From the NCBI GenBank assembly GCA_947625615.1, contig CANQPB010000007.1, forward strand, positions 1 to 64,000: a stretch of DNA of 64,000 bases, written 5' to 3'. Below, in pieces: positions 48,673 through 56,568 of this stretch (position 1 is its first letter; every line of letters starts with the position of its first letter). Under the pieces are notes generated by a model, which was given only the letters and a program-made list of their open reading frames with translations, ran no database searches and was not told where the DNA came from. Origin of the DNA: an uncultured Clostridia bacterium. Its GTDB lineage: Bacteria > Bacillota > Clostridia > Oscillospirales > Ruminococcaceae. The translations under genes and the position numbers were made by a program.

Positions 48673-48704
48673 AAACACCAGGTTTTGAGAAAAATTTTGC
48701 ATCA

Positions 48705-48722
48705 ACCACAATATTTTGTGGT
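48705..48722. promoter_or_regulatory. NrdR-box-like palindrome upstream of nrdG
   Basis: ACCACAATATTTTGTGGT, close to the NrdR consensus ACACWATATATWGTGT. It ends 8 bases before the -35 of the nrdG promoter. A similar box stands at the same distance from the nrdD promoter. Confidence 0.6.
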
Positions 48723-48730
48723 CAGACCCC

Positions 48731-48759
48731 TTGACAACTCCGAAATGCGGTGCTATAAT
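48731..48759 (+). promoter_or_regulatory. Promoter of nrdG
   Basis: Perfect consensus TTGACA (48731-48736), a 17-base spacer and TATAAT (48754-48759). Transcription should begin near 48766, downstream of every upstream in-frame ATG. Confidence 0.85.
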
Positions 48760-48801
48760 CAATCTCGCAGTCATGCAAATTCCGGCAAGGGAGGGAATGT
48801 T

Positions 48802-49503
48802 CTGGAAATACACGGATTTCAGAAAATGACGCTTTTAGACTACCCCGGAAAGGTTGCTGCCACGCTTTTCACGGCCGGCTGCAATCTGCGATGCCCGTTT
48901 TGCCACAACGCTTCGCTGGTGACGAGAATAAATCTTGCCGATCAGCTTGATAAGGAGGATATCCTCGCATATCTTAAAAAGCGCAGCGGCATTCTTGACG
49001 GCGTGTGCATCACCGGCGGCGAGCCGCTTCTGTCCGACGGCGTCTTCGATCTGATAAAGAGAATACGGGATCTCGGCTACCTTATCAAGCTCGACACCAA
49101 CGGCACATTTCCCGAGCGCCTAAAGCGCGCGGTCATGGGCAGGCTTGTGGACACAGTGGCCATGGACATCAAAAATTCTAAGGAGCGCTACGCTGAGACT
49201 GTCGGCATAAAGGATTTTGACATCTCGCCTATAGAGGAGAGCGTCGCGTTTTTAAAGTCGGGCGCCGTCGATTTCGAATTTCGCACCACCGTCTGCCCCG
49301 AGCTGCACACCGAGGCCGACATGGAATCCATCGGCCGCTGGCTCGAGGGTTCGCCGAGGTATTATCTTCAGTGTTTTAAGGATTCGGGCGACCTTATAGG
49401 CGGCCCGGCGGAGGGCTTTACCGAGCCTTCACAGCAGTTTATGGAAACCCTACAAAAAATCGCGGCAAAATATATTGAAAACGTAGAATTGCGGGGAATA
49501 TAA
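48802..49503 (+). CDS. nrdG: Anaerobic ribonucleotide reductase activating enzyme (radical SAM)
   Basis: About 233 residues. Radical-SAM cluster cysteines C28, C32, C35 in GCNLRCPFCHN; then ITGGEPLL and LIKLDTNGTFP. It uses SAM and a [4Fe-4S] cluster to place the glycyl radical on NrdD, encoded next. Start: the frame is open upstream, but the promoter implies a transcript from about 48766. Between there and the conserved GFQKMTLLDYPGK there is no ATG, GTG or TTG. The codon after GGGAGG at correct spacing is CTG (48802), giving (M)LEIHGFQK, the usual family start. The ATG at 48826 lacks a ribosome site. Confidence 0.88.
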   Translation: MEIHGFQKMTLLDYPGKVAATLFTAGCNLRCPFCHNASLVTRINLADQLDKEDILAYLKKRSGILDGVCITGGEPLLSDGVFDLIKRIRDLGYLIKLDTNGTFPERLKRAVMGRLVDTVAMDIKNSKERYAETVGIKDFDISPIEESVAFLKSGAVDFEFRTTVCPELHTEADMESIGRWLEGSPRYYLQCFKDSGDLIGGPAEGFTEPSQQFMETLQKIAAKYIENVELRGI

Positions 49504-49511
49504 CAGTCAAA

Positions 49512-49527
49512 ACACAATATATTGTAT
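49512..49527. promoter_or_regulatory. NrdR-box-like palindrome upstream of nrdD
   Basis: ACACAATATATTGTAT matches the NrdR box consensus closely and ends 8 bases before the nrdD -35 element. Expected regulator: NrdR, the nucleotide-sensing repressor of RNR genes (not in window). Confidence 0.7.
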
Positions 49528-49535
49528 TTTACCCC

Positions 49536-49564
49536 TTGACAACCGTCAAGATATGCGGTATATT
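49536..49564 (+). promoter_or_regulatory. Promoter of nrdD
   Basis: TTGACA (49536-49541), a 17-base spacer and TATATT (49559-49564). It leaves a leader of about 95 nt before nrdD. The CCCCTTGACAAC core is shared with the nrdG promoter. Confidence 0.8.
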
Positions 49565-49664
49565 AGTTGACAGCCGCTTTCTCGGCAAATCAATTATTTT
49601 GTATTTTTACGGGCGCGGGCAGACGTCCCGGCCCTTTAAAAGCTAAAGCAAAGGAGACCTCAAA

Positions 49665-52031
49665 ATGTATCAGGTAATCAAAAGAGACGGGAAAATTGTA
49701 GACTTCGACATTTCGAAAATTTCACATGCGATTGTTCTTGCATTCGACGCGTGCGACAAGCAGTACAACCAGGACGTCATCGACTTTCTGGCTCTCAAAG
49801 TCACCGCCGACTTCGAGCCGAAGATAAAGGACGGCAGAATAGCCGTCGAGGACATTCAGGACAGCGTTGAAAGCGTTCTCATAAAGGGCGGTTACGACAC
49901 CGTCGCCAAGGCGTATATCCTTTACCGCAAGCAGCGCGAAAAAGTCCGCAATCTCAATCAGACCGCCGTCAACTACAAGGAAGTCGTCGACAACTACCTC
50001 AAGATAAACGACTGGCGCGTCAAGGAGAACTCCACCGTCACCTATTCTGTCGGCGGACTTATCCTCTCCAATTCCGGCGCAATCACCGCCAACTACTGGC
50101 TCTCCGAGATCTACGATCAGGAGATCGCCGACGCCCACCGCAACTGCGATATCCACCTTCACGATCTTTCCATGCTCACCGGCTACTGCGCCGGCTGGAG
50201 CCTCAAGCAGCTCATAAAAGAGGGCCTCGGCGGCATCAACGGCAAGATAACCTCCAGCCCCGCGAGCCATCTTTCCACCCTCTGCAACCAGATGGTCAAT
50301 TTCCTCGGCATCATGCAGAACGAGTGGGCGGGCGCACAGGCTTTCTCCAGCTTCGATACCTACCTCGCCCCCTTCGTCAAGGTCGATAACCTCTCTTACA
50401 AAGAGGTCAAGCAGTGCATTCAGAGCTTTGTCTACGGCGTGAACACCCCCTCCCGCTGGGGCACGCAGGCTCCCTTCTCTAACATCACCCTCGACTGGAC
50501 GGTTCCCAACGATCTCGCCGAGCTGCCCTGCATAGTCGGCGGCAAGGAGATGGACTTCTGCTACAAGGACTGCAAGAAGGAAATGGATATGGTGAACAAG
50601 GCGTTCATCGAGATAATGATAGAGGGCGACGCCAACGGCCGCGGCTTCCAGTATCCCATACCCACCTATTCCATCACAAAAGATTTCGACTGGTCTGAGA
50701 CCGAGAACAACAGGCTTCTCTTCGAGATGACCGCGAAATACGGCACCCCCTATTTCTCCAACTACATCAATTCCGACATGGAACCCTCCGACGTCAGAAG
50801 CATGTGCTGCCGCTTAAGGCTCGATCTCAGGGAGCTCCGCAAGAAATCCGGCGGCTTCTTCGGCTCGGGCGAATCGACCGGCTCCGTCGGCGTCGTCACC
50901 ATAAACATGCCGAAGATCGCCTATCTTTCCAAGGACGAAAAGGAATTCTACGAGCGCCTTGACAGGCTTATGGATCTTTCCGCCCGCTCTCTCAAGATAA
51001 AGAGAACGGTCATCACAAAGCTTATGGACGCCGGGCTTTACCCTTACACCAAGCGCTATCTCGGCACCCTTGACAACCACTTCTCCACTATCGGTCTTGT
51101 CGGCATGAACGAGGCCTGCCTGAATGCAAAGTGGCTCGGCTGCGATCTTGTAGACGAGCGCGCCCAAAAATTCACTCAGGACGTTTTGAACCACATGCGC
51201 GAGCGCCTCTCCGACTATCAGGAGCAGTACGGCGATCTCTACAATCTTGAGGCCACCCCCGCCGAATCCACCGCCTACCGCCTCGCCAAGCATGATAAGG
51301 AGAAATATCCCGACATAATCACCGCCTCCGACGGCACGCCTTACTACACCAATTCCTCTCATCTTCCCGTCGGATACACCGACGACATCTTCTCCGCCCT
51401 CGACATTCAGGACGACCTGCAGACCCTTTACACCTCCGGCACCGTCTTCCACGCGTTCCTCGGCGAGAAGCTCCCCGATTGGAAGTCCGCGGCAAATCTT
51501 GTCCGCAAGATCGCCGAAAACTACAGACTGCCCTATTACACCCTTTCTCCGACCTATTCGGTCTGCCGCAACCACGGCTACCTCGCCGGCGAGCAGCACG
51601 TCTGCCCGCACTGCGGCGAAGCCACCGAGACCTACAGCCGCATCACCGGCTACTACCGCCCCGTCCAGGCCTGGAACGATGGCAAGGCCCAGGAATTCAA
51701 GGAGCGCAAGACCTATAACATCGCCGGCTCCGTTCTTCGCAGAAACGGCGTGGAGTCGAGAGTAGAGGTCACCGGCACCAACGGCGGCGCGCAGATGGCC
51801 GACGGAGCATATTTGTTCACCACCGCCACCTGCCCCAACTGCAAGGTCATAAAGGGCATACTCGACAGGCAGGGCTATAAGTATGAAACGCTTTTGGCTA
51901 ACGAAAACCGCGAACTCTGCGAGGCGTTCGACATTCGCCAGGCGCCCACGCTTGTCGTCGTCAAGGGCGGCGAGTTTGAAAAGTTTGCCGGCGTCTCGGA
52001 CATCAAGAAGCACGCGACGGTCAGCGCCTGA
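49665..52031 (+). CDS. nrdD: Anaerobic (class III) ribonucleotide reductase with fused C-terminal redoxin domain
   Basis: 788 residues. ATP-cone (1-95), then the ten-stranded barrel with LHDLSMLTGYCAGWSL, GIMQNEWAGAQAFSSFDTYLAP and VRSMCCRLRLDLRE (381-382 Cys pair near the thiyl-radical position). Metal-site Cys at 634, 647 and 650, and the glycyl-radical loop RITGYYRP (G662). After about residue 710 comes an extra 75-residue thioredoxin/glutaredoxin-like domain with CPNC (723-726) and the cis-Pro segment APTLVVV. It makes deoxynucleotides without oxygen. The fused redoxin, with trxB 32 bases on, suggests a thioredoxin-type electron supply rather than formate. GGAG site. Confidence 0.94.
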   Translation: MYQVIKRDGKIVDFDISKISHAIVLAFDACDKQYNQDVIDFLALKVTADFEPKIKDGRIAVEDIQDSVESVLIKGGYDTVAKAYILYRKQREKVRNLNQTAVNYKEVVDNYLKINDWRVKENSTVTYSVGGLILSNSGAITANYWLSEIYDQEIADAHRNCDIHLHDLSMLTGYCAGWSLKQLIKEGLGGINGKITSSPASHLSTLCNQMVNFLGIMQNEWAGAQAFSSFDTYLAPFVKVDNLSYKEVKQCIQSFVYGVNTPSRWGTQAPFSNITLDWTVPNDLAELPCIVGGKEMDFCYKDCKKEMDMVNKAFIEIMIEGDANGRGFQYPIPTYSITKDFDWSETENNRLLFEMTAKYGTPYFSNYINSDMEPSDVRSMCCRLRLDLRELRKKSGGFFGSGESTGSVGVVTINMPKIAYLSKDEKEFYERLDRLMDLSARSLKIKRTVITKLMDAGLYPYTKRYLGTLDNHFSTIGLVGMNEACLNAKWLGCDLVDERAQKFTQDVLNHMRERLSDYQEQYGDLYNLEATPAESTAYRLAKHDKEKYPDIITASDGTPYYTNSSHLPVGYTDDIFSALDIQDDLQTLYTSGTVFHAFLGEKLPDWKSAANLVRKIAENYRLPYYTLSPTYSVCRNHGYLAGEQHVCPHCGEATETYSRITGYYRPVQAWNDGKAQEFKERKTYNIAGSVLRRNGVESRVEVTGTNGGAQMADGAYLFTTATCPNCKVIKGILDRQGYKYETLLANENRELCEAFDIRQAPTLVVVKGGEFEKFAGVSDIKKHATVSA

Positions 52032-52063
52032 GCGGCCCTAAAAACCAACTTTAAGGTGTGTCA

Positions 52064-52975
52064 ATGTATGATATAATCATCATCGGCGGAGGCCCCGCCG
52101 GCCTCACCGCTGCGCTTTACGCCAAAAGAGCCAACAAGTCGGTTCTTGTTCTTGAAAAATCGGCCTTCGGCGGACAGATAACCTTTTCCCCGCTCGTAGA
52201 GAATATCCCCGGGCGGGAGCCCCTCTCGGGAAACGATTTTGCCGCCTCTTTGGTGGATCAGGTTCTCGAGCTCGGCGCCGATCTCGAGCCAGCCGAGGCG
52301 CTTGAAATAAAGTCTTCCGCAGATGAAAAGACCGTCGTCACCGACAGCGGCAAGTTTTCCGCCAAGGCTGTGATAATAGCCTGCGGTGCTAAGCACCGCA
52401 CCCTCGGCGTCCCCGGCGAGGAGCGCTTTATAGGCAGCGGAATATCCTTCTGCGCGGTCTGCGACGGCGCGTTCTACCAGGGAAAATCCGTGGGCGTCGT
52501 CGGCGGAGGAAACTCTGCGCTTCAGGAAGCCCTCCTGCTTGCCGATCTCTGCGAGCATGTCACCGTTATCCAGAATCTCGATTTTCTCACCGGCGAAAGC
52601 CGCCTTTGCGAGCGCCTCGCCTCAAAAAAGAACGTCGAGGTCATCTACGGCTCGACGGTCTCAAGTATAAACGGCGATGATAATTTTGAGGGCGTCACCG
52701 TCAAAAACTCCTCCGGCGAGGAAAAATATATCCCCTTAGACGGCCTCTTTGTTGCGATAGGCCTTATTCCCCAGAACGCCCCGTTCGCCTCGGTGATAAA
52801 TACCGATTCCTTCGGGTATGCTGCCTCGGGCGAGGACTGCCTCACCGAAACCCCGGGAATTTTTGTCGCCGGCGATTGCCGCGCAAAAAAAATAAGGCAG
52901 GTCACCACCGCCTGCGCCGACGGCGCCGTCGCGGCCCTTGCCGCCTGCGACTACATCGAAGGCTTGCCGCAATAA
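52064..52975 (+). CDS. trxB: Thioredoxin reductase
   Basis: 303 residues from the ATG with AAGG seven bases before (a GTG two codons earlier is also in frame). FAD motif YDIIIIGGGPAGL, redox pair C130/C133 in FCAVCDGAF, NADPH motif VGVVGGGNSALQEA, and the C-terminal FVAGDCRAKKIRQVTTACADG. It reduces thioredoxin-like CxxC proteins. Placed 32 bases after nrdD in the same direction, it probably reduces the redoxin domain fused to NrdD. Confidence 0.94.
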   Translation: MYDIIIIGGGPAGLTAALYAKRANKSVLVLEKSAFGGQITFSPLVENIPGREPLSGNDFAASLVDQVLELGADLEPAEALEIKSSADEKTVVTDSGKFSAKAVIIACGAKHRTLGVPGEERFIGSGISFCAVCDGAFYQGKSVGVVGGGNSALQEALLLADLCEHVTVIQNLDFLTGESRLCERLASKKNVEVIYGSTVSSINGDDNFEGVTVKNSSGEEKYIPLDGLFVAIGLIPQNAPFASVINTDSFGYAASGEDCLTETPGIFVAGDCRAKKIRQVTTACADGAVAALAACDYIEGLPQ

Positions 52976-53010
52976 CAAGCAACCCACGTTTCATTTACTA
53001 TATTGGAAAT

Positions 53011-53039
53011 CGCCCGCCGAAAAACTCGGCAGGCGTTTT
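53011..53039 (+). terminator. Terminator of the nrdD-trxB operon
   Basis: CGCCCGCCG and CGGCAGGCG form a 9-bp stem with one mismatch, 7-base loop, followed by TTTT. Confidence 0.8.
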
Positions 53040-53071
53040 CTTTTGCGGATATTTTGCGGCAGGGGAGGGGT

Positions 53072-53638
53072 TCACCTCGTCAGCCGCTCTTTCATGGTTT
53101 TAATTTCGTTCAGGCTGTAGCTTCGCCTGAAATCCTCAACGCGCGCGCCCTTTTTAAGGCAGTAGATGAGTATCTCCGCGCAGGCCCTGGCGTCGCTTCC
53201 GGCGTTGTGGTGGCTTAAATCTATAAACAGCGCCCGGCAGATGGTGTCGAGCCGGTGGTTTTCAAGCCCCGGCAGAAACCGCTTTCCCATTCGGCAGGTG
53301 CAGGCGTATTCGGTAAAGCTTTTGTGGGGGATCGAATATGCTCTCAGGCACTTTGACAGCACGCTCATATCGAACTGCGCGTTGTGCGCAACAAGCAGCC
53401 CGCTTTTCATTATCGGGGAGAGCTTCGGCCACAGCTCGCCGAAGGTAGGGGCCGAGGAGGCCATTTCCGGCGTTATCCCGGTCAGGCGGACGTTGAAGTC
53501 GTCGAAGCGCTGCTCGGGGTTCACGAGCGAGTAGAATTCCTCGGTCACCGCGCCGTTTTCCACAACGCTTATACCGATAGCGCTCATTCGGTCGTTTATG
53601 CGGTTGGGCGTTTCAACGTCGAAGCATATGTATCTCAC
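53072..53638 (-). CDS. DEDDh-family 3'-5' exonuclease (DnaQ/epsilon-like)
   Basis: 188 residues, GTG start, no in-frame ATG. All five exonuclease residues can be placed: D7 and E9 (CFDVET), D90 (AHNAQFD), H144 and D149 (HHNAGSDA). Similar proteins are stand-alone proofreading-type or RNA/DNA-trimming exonucleases. The GGAGG is 12 bases before the GTG, rather far, so translation may be weak. Stand-alone gene with its own promoter. Confidence 0.88.
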   Translation of the reverse strand: MRYICFDVETPNRINDRMSAIGISVVENGAVTEEFYSLVNPEQRFDDFNVRLTGITPEMASSAPTFGELWPKLSPIMKSGLLVAHNAQFDMSVLSKCLRAYSIPHKSFTEYACTCRMGKRFLPGLENHRLDTICRALFIDLSHHNAGSDARACAEILIYCLKKGARVEDFRRSYSLNEIKTMKERLTR

Positions 53639-53682
53639 GGAGCGCAGCCGCCTCCCTTCGTCAAAATTCGGGTATAGCAGCT

Positions 53683-53711
53683 ATTCTATCACGAAATCCC
53701 GCCCACGTCAA
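53683..53711 (-). promoter_or_regulatory. Promoter of the exonuclease gene
   Basis: Minus strand TTGACG (53711-53706), a 17-base spacer and TAGAAT (53688-53683), about 45 bases before the GTG. Confidence 0.65.
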
Positions 53712-53740
53712 TACACATATCTTATTTGATGAGAAAATGA

Positions 53741-53998
53741 GAAAAGTTTTCGCCGGCCTTTTTCAAAAGGCAGCAGGGGTCTCGGGGGCGGAGCCCTCGA
53801 GCCGCGATCGCAATCGCGGAATTTCCCCGGAGCGGGCCGAGCAGGCACGCTCCGGTCAATGCGAAGCGAAGCGCAGGACGGGGAGAAAAAAACTGTCCGG
53901 TGGACAGTTTTTTCGTGGGGAGACCCTCGCCGGGGGTCTCCCCGGCAAGGCGCCGCAGGCGCCTTGCAGCCCGGAAAAGGCGAAAGGAAAAATTTTGT
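53741..53998 (+). repeat. Multi-hairpin repeat element, copy a (complete)
   Basis: About 250 bp made of consecutive hairpins: CCTTTTTCAAAAGG; CTCGGGGGC/GCCCTCGAG; CCGCGAT/ATCGCGG; CCGGAGCG/CGCTCCGG; AAAAAACTGTCC-GGT-GGACAGTTTTTT; GGGGAGACC/GGTCTCCCC; GCAAGGCGCC/GGCGCCTTGC. The same series occurs inverted at 60151-60380 and in split form at 62774-63131. Loops and linkers are conserved while lower stems differ and remain paired. It fills the 379-base gap between exonuclease and rqcP genes; no ORF. Confidence 0.85.
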
Positions 53999-54017
53999 AG
54001 TTTACTTTCGCGTTGCG

Positions 54018-54260
54018 CTACTTCACTATCTCATAAAGCTCCCCGGCGTTTTCCTTTCTCACAACCTCCTCGACCGAGGTCACCCTCGCCCTCAGAGGCG
54101 TCTGCCCGAGCCTTATTTCAATTATGTCTCCCACCTTGACGTCATACGAAGCCCGAGCCGGTTTTTCGTTCACAAAGACCCTGCCTGCGTCGCAGGCCTC
54201 GTTGGCAACGGTGCGCCGCTTTATAAGCCGCGACACCTTAAGATATTTGTCAAGTCTCAT
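54018..54260 (-). CDS. rqcP: S4-domain RNA-binding protein, RqcP (YabO) type
   Basis: 80 residues, nearly all one S4 fold: MRLDKYLKVSRLIKRRTVANEACDAGRVFVNEKPA. In Bacillus this protein binds stalled 50S subunits and helps RqcH add alanine tails in ribosome quality control. Position next to HU and a SpoVB/YabM-type flippase matches the yab region of Firmicutes, which supports the name. AGGAGG site directly after the HU terminator. Confidence 0.88.
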   Translation of the reverse strand: MRLDKYLKVSRLIKRRTVANEACDAGRVFVNEKPARASYDVKVGDIIEIRLGQTPLRARVTSVEEVVRKENAGELYEIVK

Positions 54261-54272
54261 ATATTTCCTCCT

Positions 54273-54306
54273 AAAAAATTAACCGACTGGCATGAGCCAA
54301 TCGGTT
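54273..54306 (-). terminator. Intrinsic terminator between HU and rqcP
   Basis: Minus strand AACCGAxTGGC / GCCAxTCGGTT stem with one internal mismatch and a 4-base loop, followed by AATTTTTT. It ends the abundant HU message while partial read-through would supply the rqcP ribosome site seven bases on. Confidence 0.85.
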
Positions 54307-54317
54307 AAAGGGTGGCA

Positions 54318-54593
54318 TTACTTTGCAATCTCGTCCTTAAGAGCTTTACCTGCCTTGAAGGTGGGAACCTTTCTGGCGGGGATAGTGATCTTTGTCTTGT
54401 TGCGCGGGTTGATGCCCTCTTTAGCCTTGCGCTCTTTGACCTCAAAGGTGCCGAAGCCGACCAGAGTGATTTTCTCGCCTTCGGTAAGCGCTTCAGTGAT
54501 GCTGTTTACAACGGCGTTGAGAGCCTTCTCAGCGTCCTTCTTGGAGCAATCAGCTTTTTCGGCGATTTTGGTTACCAATTCAACTTTAGTCAT
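54318..54593 (-). CDS. hup: DNA-binding protein HU
   Basis: 91 residues from MTKVELVTKIAEKADCSKKDAEKAL, with AGGAGG upstream; a longer open frame includes leader sequence only. Signature GFGTFEVKERKAKEGINPRNKTKITIPA covers the beta-arms that bend DNA. A small, abundant chromosome-structuring dimer. Its terminator separates it from rqcP. Confidence 0.96.
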   Translation of the reverse strand: MTKVELVTKIAEKADCSKKDAEKALNAVVNSITEALTEGEKITLVGFGTFEVKERKAKEGINPRNKTKITIPARKVPTFKAGKALKDEIAK

Positions 54594-54679
54594 TTTTGTT
54601 TCCTCCTGTGGTTTTGCAGAATCTTTGCTTTTTGGGTGTCTTGTGGGAGCTGACCCCACTCAAACCCAAGGTATAAAAC

Positions 54680-54708
54680 ATTTTATACGAATTTTTCGCA
54701 AAAATCAA
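54680..54708 (-). promoter_or_regulatory. Promoter of the HU gene
   Basis: Minus strand TTGATT (54708-54703), a 17-base spacer and TAAAAT (54685-54680), with a leader of about 80 nt. It lies immediately after the end of the flippase gene. Confidence 0.7.
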
Positions 54709-54710
54709 GC

Positions 54711-56399
54711 CTATTTTCCGAAGATTTCTGATAACAGACGATTTTTAGTAGAAATGTCCAACAAAAGAACGAAAATTATGTACGATATAACAGCAAAAAT
54801 CAACGGTATAATCACCCCGAGCGCCGACGGTATGGAAAAAATAAGGGAAGAATAAATTTTTTTTGCTCCGTATCCGCAAAGCAACCCGCCGAGCAGGGGA
54901 ATAATGAGCGATCTCAAAAGCCTCGGCTTAGTCCCGGTAATCTTGTAAAGCGAGGCGACCGCCCATATGCACATGAACCCTCCGCTCATCAGCGATGCGA
55001 GCGCCGCGCCCTTAAGCCCCAGCTCAGGCATCGGCACGAGCAGGGTGTTCAGCCCGAGCTTCAAAAACGCCCCGCATAGGTTTATTTTTATCATCATATC
55101 CGCCCTGCCCACTGCCTGAAGCATGGCGTATGCCGCTCCCTCGGCGGCGGCGAACGCGGTGCCGAGCGCTAAAATCGCAAGAGGCGCCGAGGCCGCCTCC
55201 ACCTCGTTCGCCCTTGAGGAGAAGAGCAACCCCAATATTTCGCGGGACATCGCCGAAAGCCCCAGCCCCGCCGGCACGGATATGTAAAGTATCAGCGTCA
55301 TCACCCGGCGTATCTCCCGCGAGGCCCTTTCCCTGTCTTTTTTCGCCCACGCCTCCGAAACCGCCGGCAGGGCGCTTTTACCGAACACCGAACATACCGA
55401 CGGCGTCAGCCCGAAGACCGTCGCCGCAAGCCCCGTGAATGAGCCGTAGAGGTAGTTCGGCAGCTCTTTTAGCGAAACCCCGTCCGAAATTATCCCGGAA
55501 TATTTCTCGGCGTAAAGCTCGGGGTGCTTTGCAAGAGATGTCTTTATCCCGAGGATTATCGTGTACAGATCCACCGAATTTGCGAGCGACGAAACTATCG
55601 CCGCAAGCGTCACCGGGGCGATGAACGCCAAAAGCCGCCGCTTTTCGCTTTTTATCTCGTAGTCCTTCGGGCGTATTTCTTTTTCGATCCCGTCCGAGCC
55701 GAGGCGGTGGCGCAAAAGCATGAACGCAAAGCTGGAAAATTCCGAAACCGTCACCCCGGCTACGGCCGCCGCCGCGACATACGGCAGGCTCGCCTCCGAA
55801 AACTCCGCCAAAGAGGCCACGGTCTTTCCGAAAACGGCTTTGCCGTTGATAAAGCAGCCTTGGGCGTAAATCTGCGCGCCGACCGCCAGGCCGATCCCCG
55901 CCGCCACCCTCACAATCGACTCCGTTATCTGCGAGAGCGCCGTGGGAACCATATTTCGCAGCCCCTCGTAGTATCCGCGGTAGATAGCTGTCACCGTCGT
56001 AAGAAAAACGCAGGGGAGTATAGCCGCAACGGCGGGGCGGGCGTTTGCGCTGCCTATGAATCTTTCGGTGATGAACCCCGAAAAGATCATAGGTATCAAC
56101 GAGCAGAGGACGCTCGGCAGCAAAAAAAGCCGGAGCGCCGCAGTCTTTACACCCCTTACCCGCCCGAAGCTTTTTCTCGCCTCGTTTTCAGAGACAAGCT
56201 GCGCCACCGCCGGAGTAAGGCTTGCCGCGCAGAGGGCGTAGAGCGGGGTGTAGACGGCATACGCCGAGGAAAAATACCCCATTCCCGTCCCGCCGAGCAG
56301 GTTGGCAAGAAATATTTTAAAGACGAGTCCCGCGGCCTTTCCGATAAAAACCGCCGCCATCAGAATCATCGAGCTGCCGATAAGCCCCTGTTTTTTCAC
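54711..56399 (-). CDS. MOP-superfamily flippase, SpoVB/YabM-like
   Basis: 562 residues, about 14 hydrophobic helices, GTG start with AGGGG eight bases upstream. Starts KKQGLIGSSMILMAAVFIGKAAGLVFKIFLANLLGGTGMGYFSSAYAVYTPLY, the typical opening of the SpoVB/MurJ-like branch of polysaccharide transporters. It probably flips lipid-linked cell wall or spore cortex precursors across the membrane. Gene order with HU and an S4 protein fits the yabM region; spoVB itself is the close alternative. Confidence 0.85.
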   Translation of the reverse strand: MKKQGLIGSSMILMAAVFIGKAAGLVFKIFLANLLGGTGMGYFSSAYAVYTPLYALCAASLTPAVAQLVSENEARKSFGRVRGVKTAALRLFLLPSVLCSLIPMIFSGFITERFIGSANARPAVAAILPCVFLTTVTAIYRGYYEGLRNMVPTALSQITESIVRVAAGIGLAVGAQIYAQGCFINGKAVFGKTVASLAEFSEASLPYVAAAAVAGVTVSEFSSFAFMLLRHRLGSDGIEKEIRPKDYEIKSEKRRLLAFIAPVTLAAIVSSLANSVDLYTIILGIKTSLAKHPELYAEKYSGIISDGVSLKELPNYLYGSFTGLAATVFGLTPSVCSVFGKSALPAVSEAWAKKDRERASREIRRVMTLILYISVPAGLGLSAMSREILGLLFSSRANEVEAASAPLAILALGTAFAAAEGAAYAMLQAVGRADMMIKINLCGAFLKLGLNTLLVPMPELGLKGAALASLMSGGFMCIWAVASLYKITGTKPRLLRSLIIPLLGGLLCGYGAKKIYSSLIFSIPSALGVIIPLIFAVISYIIFVLLLDISTKNRLLSEIFGK

Positions 56400-56481
56400 T
56401 CCACCAGCCCCTTAGAAATAGGTTTGTACTATTCTATTTCTTTCGGGGACAAAGTATACCCGCGCCGACAAACGGCATCGG

Positions 56482-56550
56482 GGAATGTCCGTTTCGCGCG
56501 CACTATCAGAAATATTTACGCGCTCCCCCGCCTCACAGCAGGGGAGCGTG
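56482..56550 (+). repeat. Partial copy of the 125-bp intergenic repeat plus hairpin
   Basis: AATGTCCGTTTCGCGCGCAC then TATCAGAAATATTTA match the first 40 bases of the repeat at 47371. The rest is replaced by a different hairpin, CGCTCCCC/GGGGAGCG (56521-56548), followed by TGTTTT. Lies between the flippase and sigma-factor genes. Confidence 0.6.
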
Positions 56551-56568
56551 TTTTAGGGGGAGCAGCCG

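Noticed and set aside
48685..48801. nrdG start at the upstream ATG
   Set aside because: It lies upstream of a consensus promoter and would overlap the NrdR-like box; the extra residues are not family-like.
50814..52013. 399-residue open frame on the minus strand inside nrdD
   Set aside because: Antisense shadow from GC-biased codons; no ribosome site, low-complexity Gly/Val/Ala protein, while the plus strand encodes clear NrdD.
53737..54000. 87-residue frame in the repeat-rich gap before rqcP
   Set aside because: It only translates the multi-hairpin repeat; the related copies do not conserve the frame.
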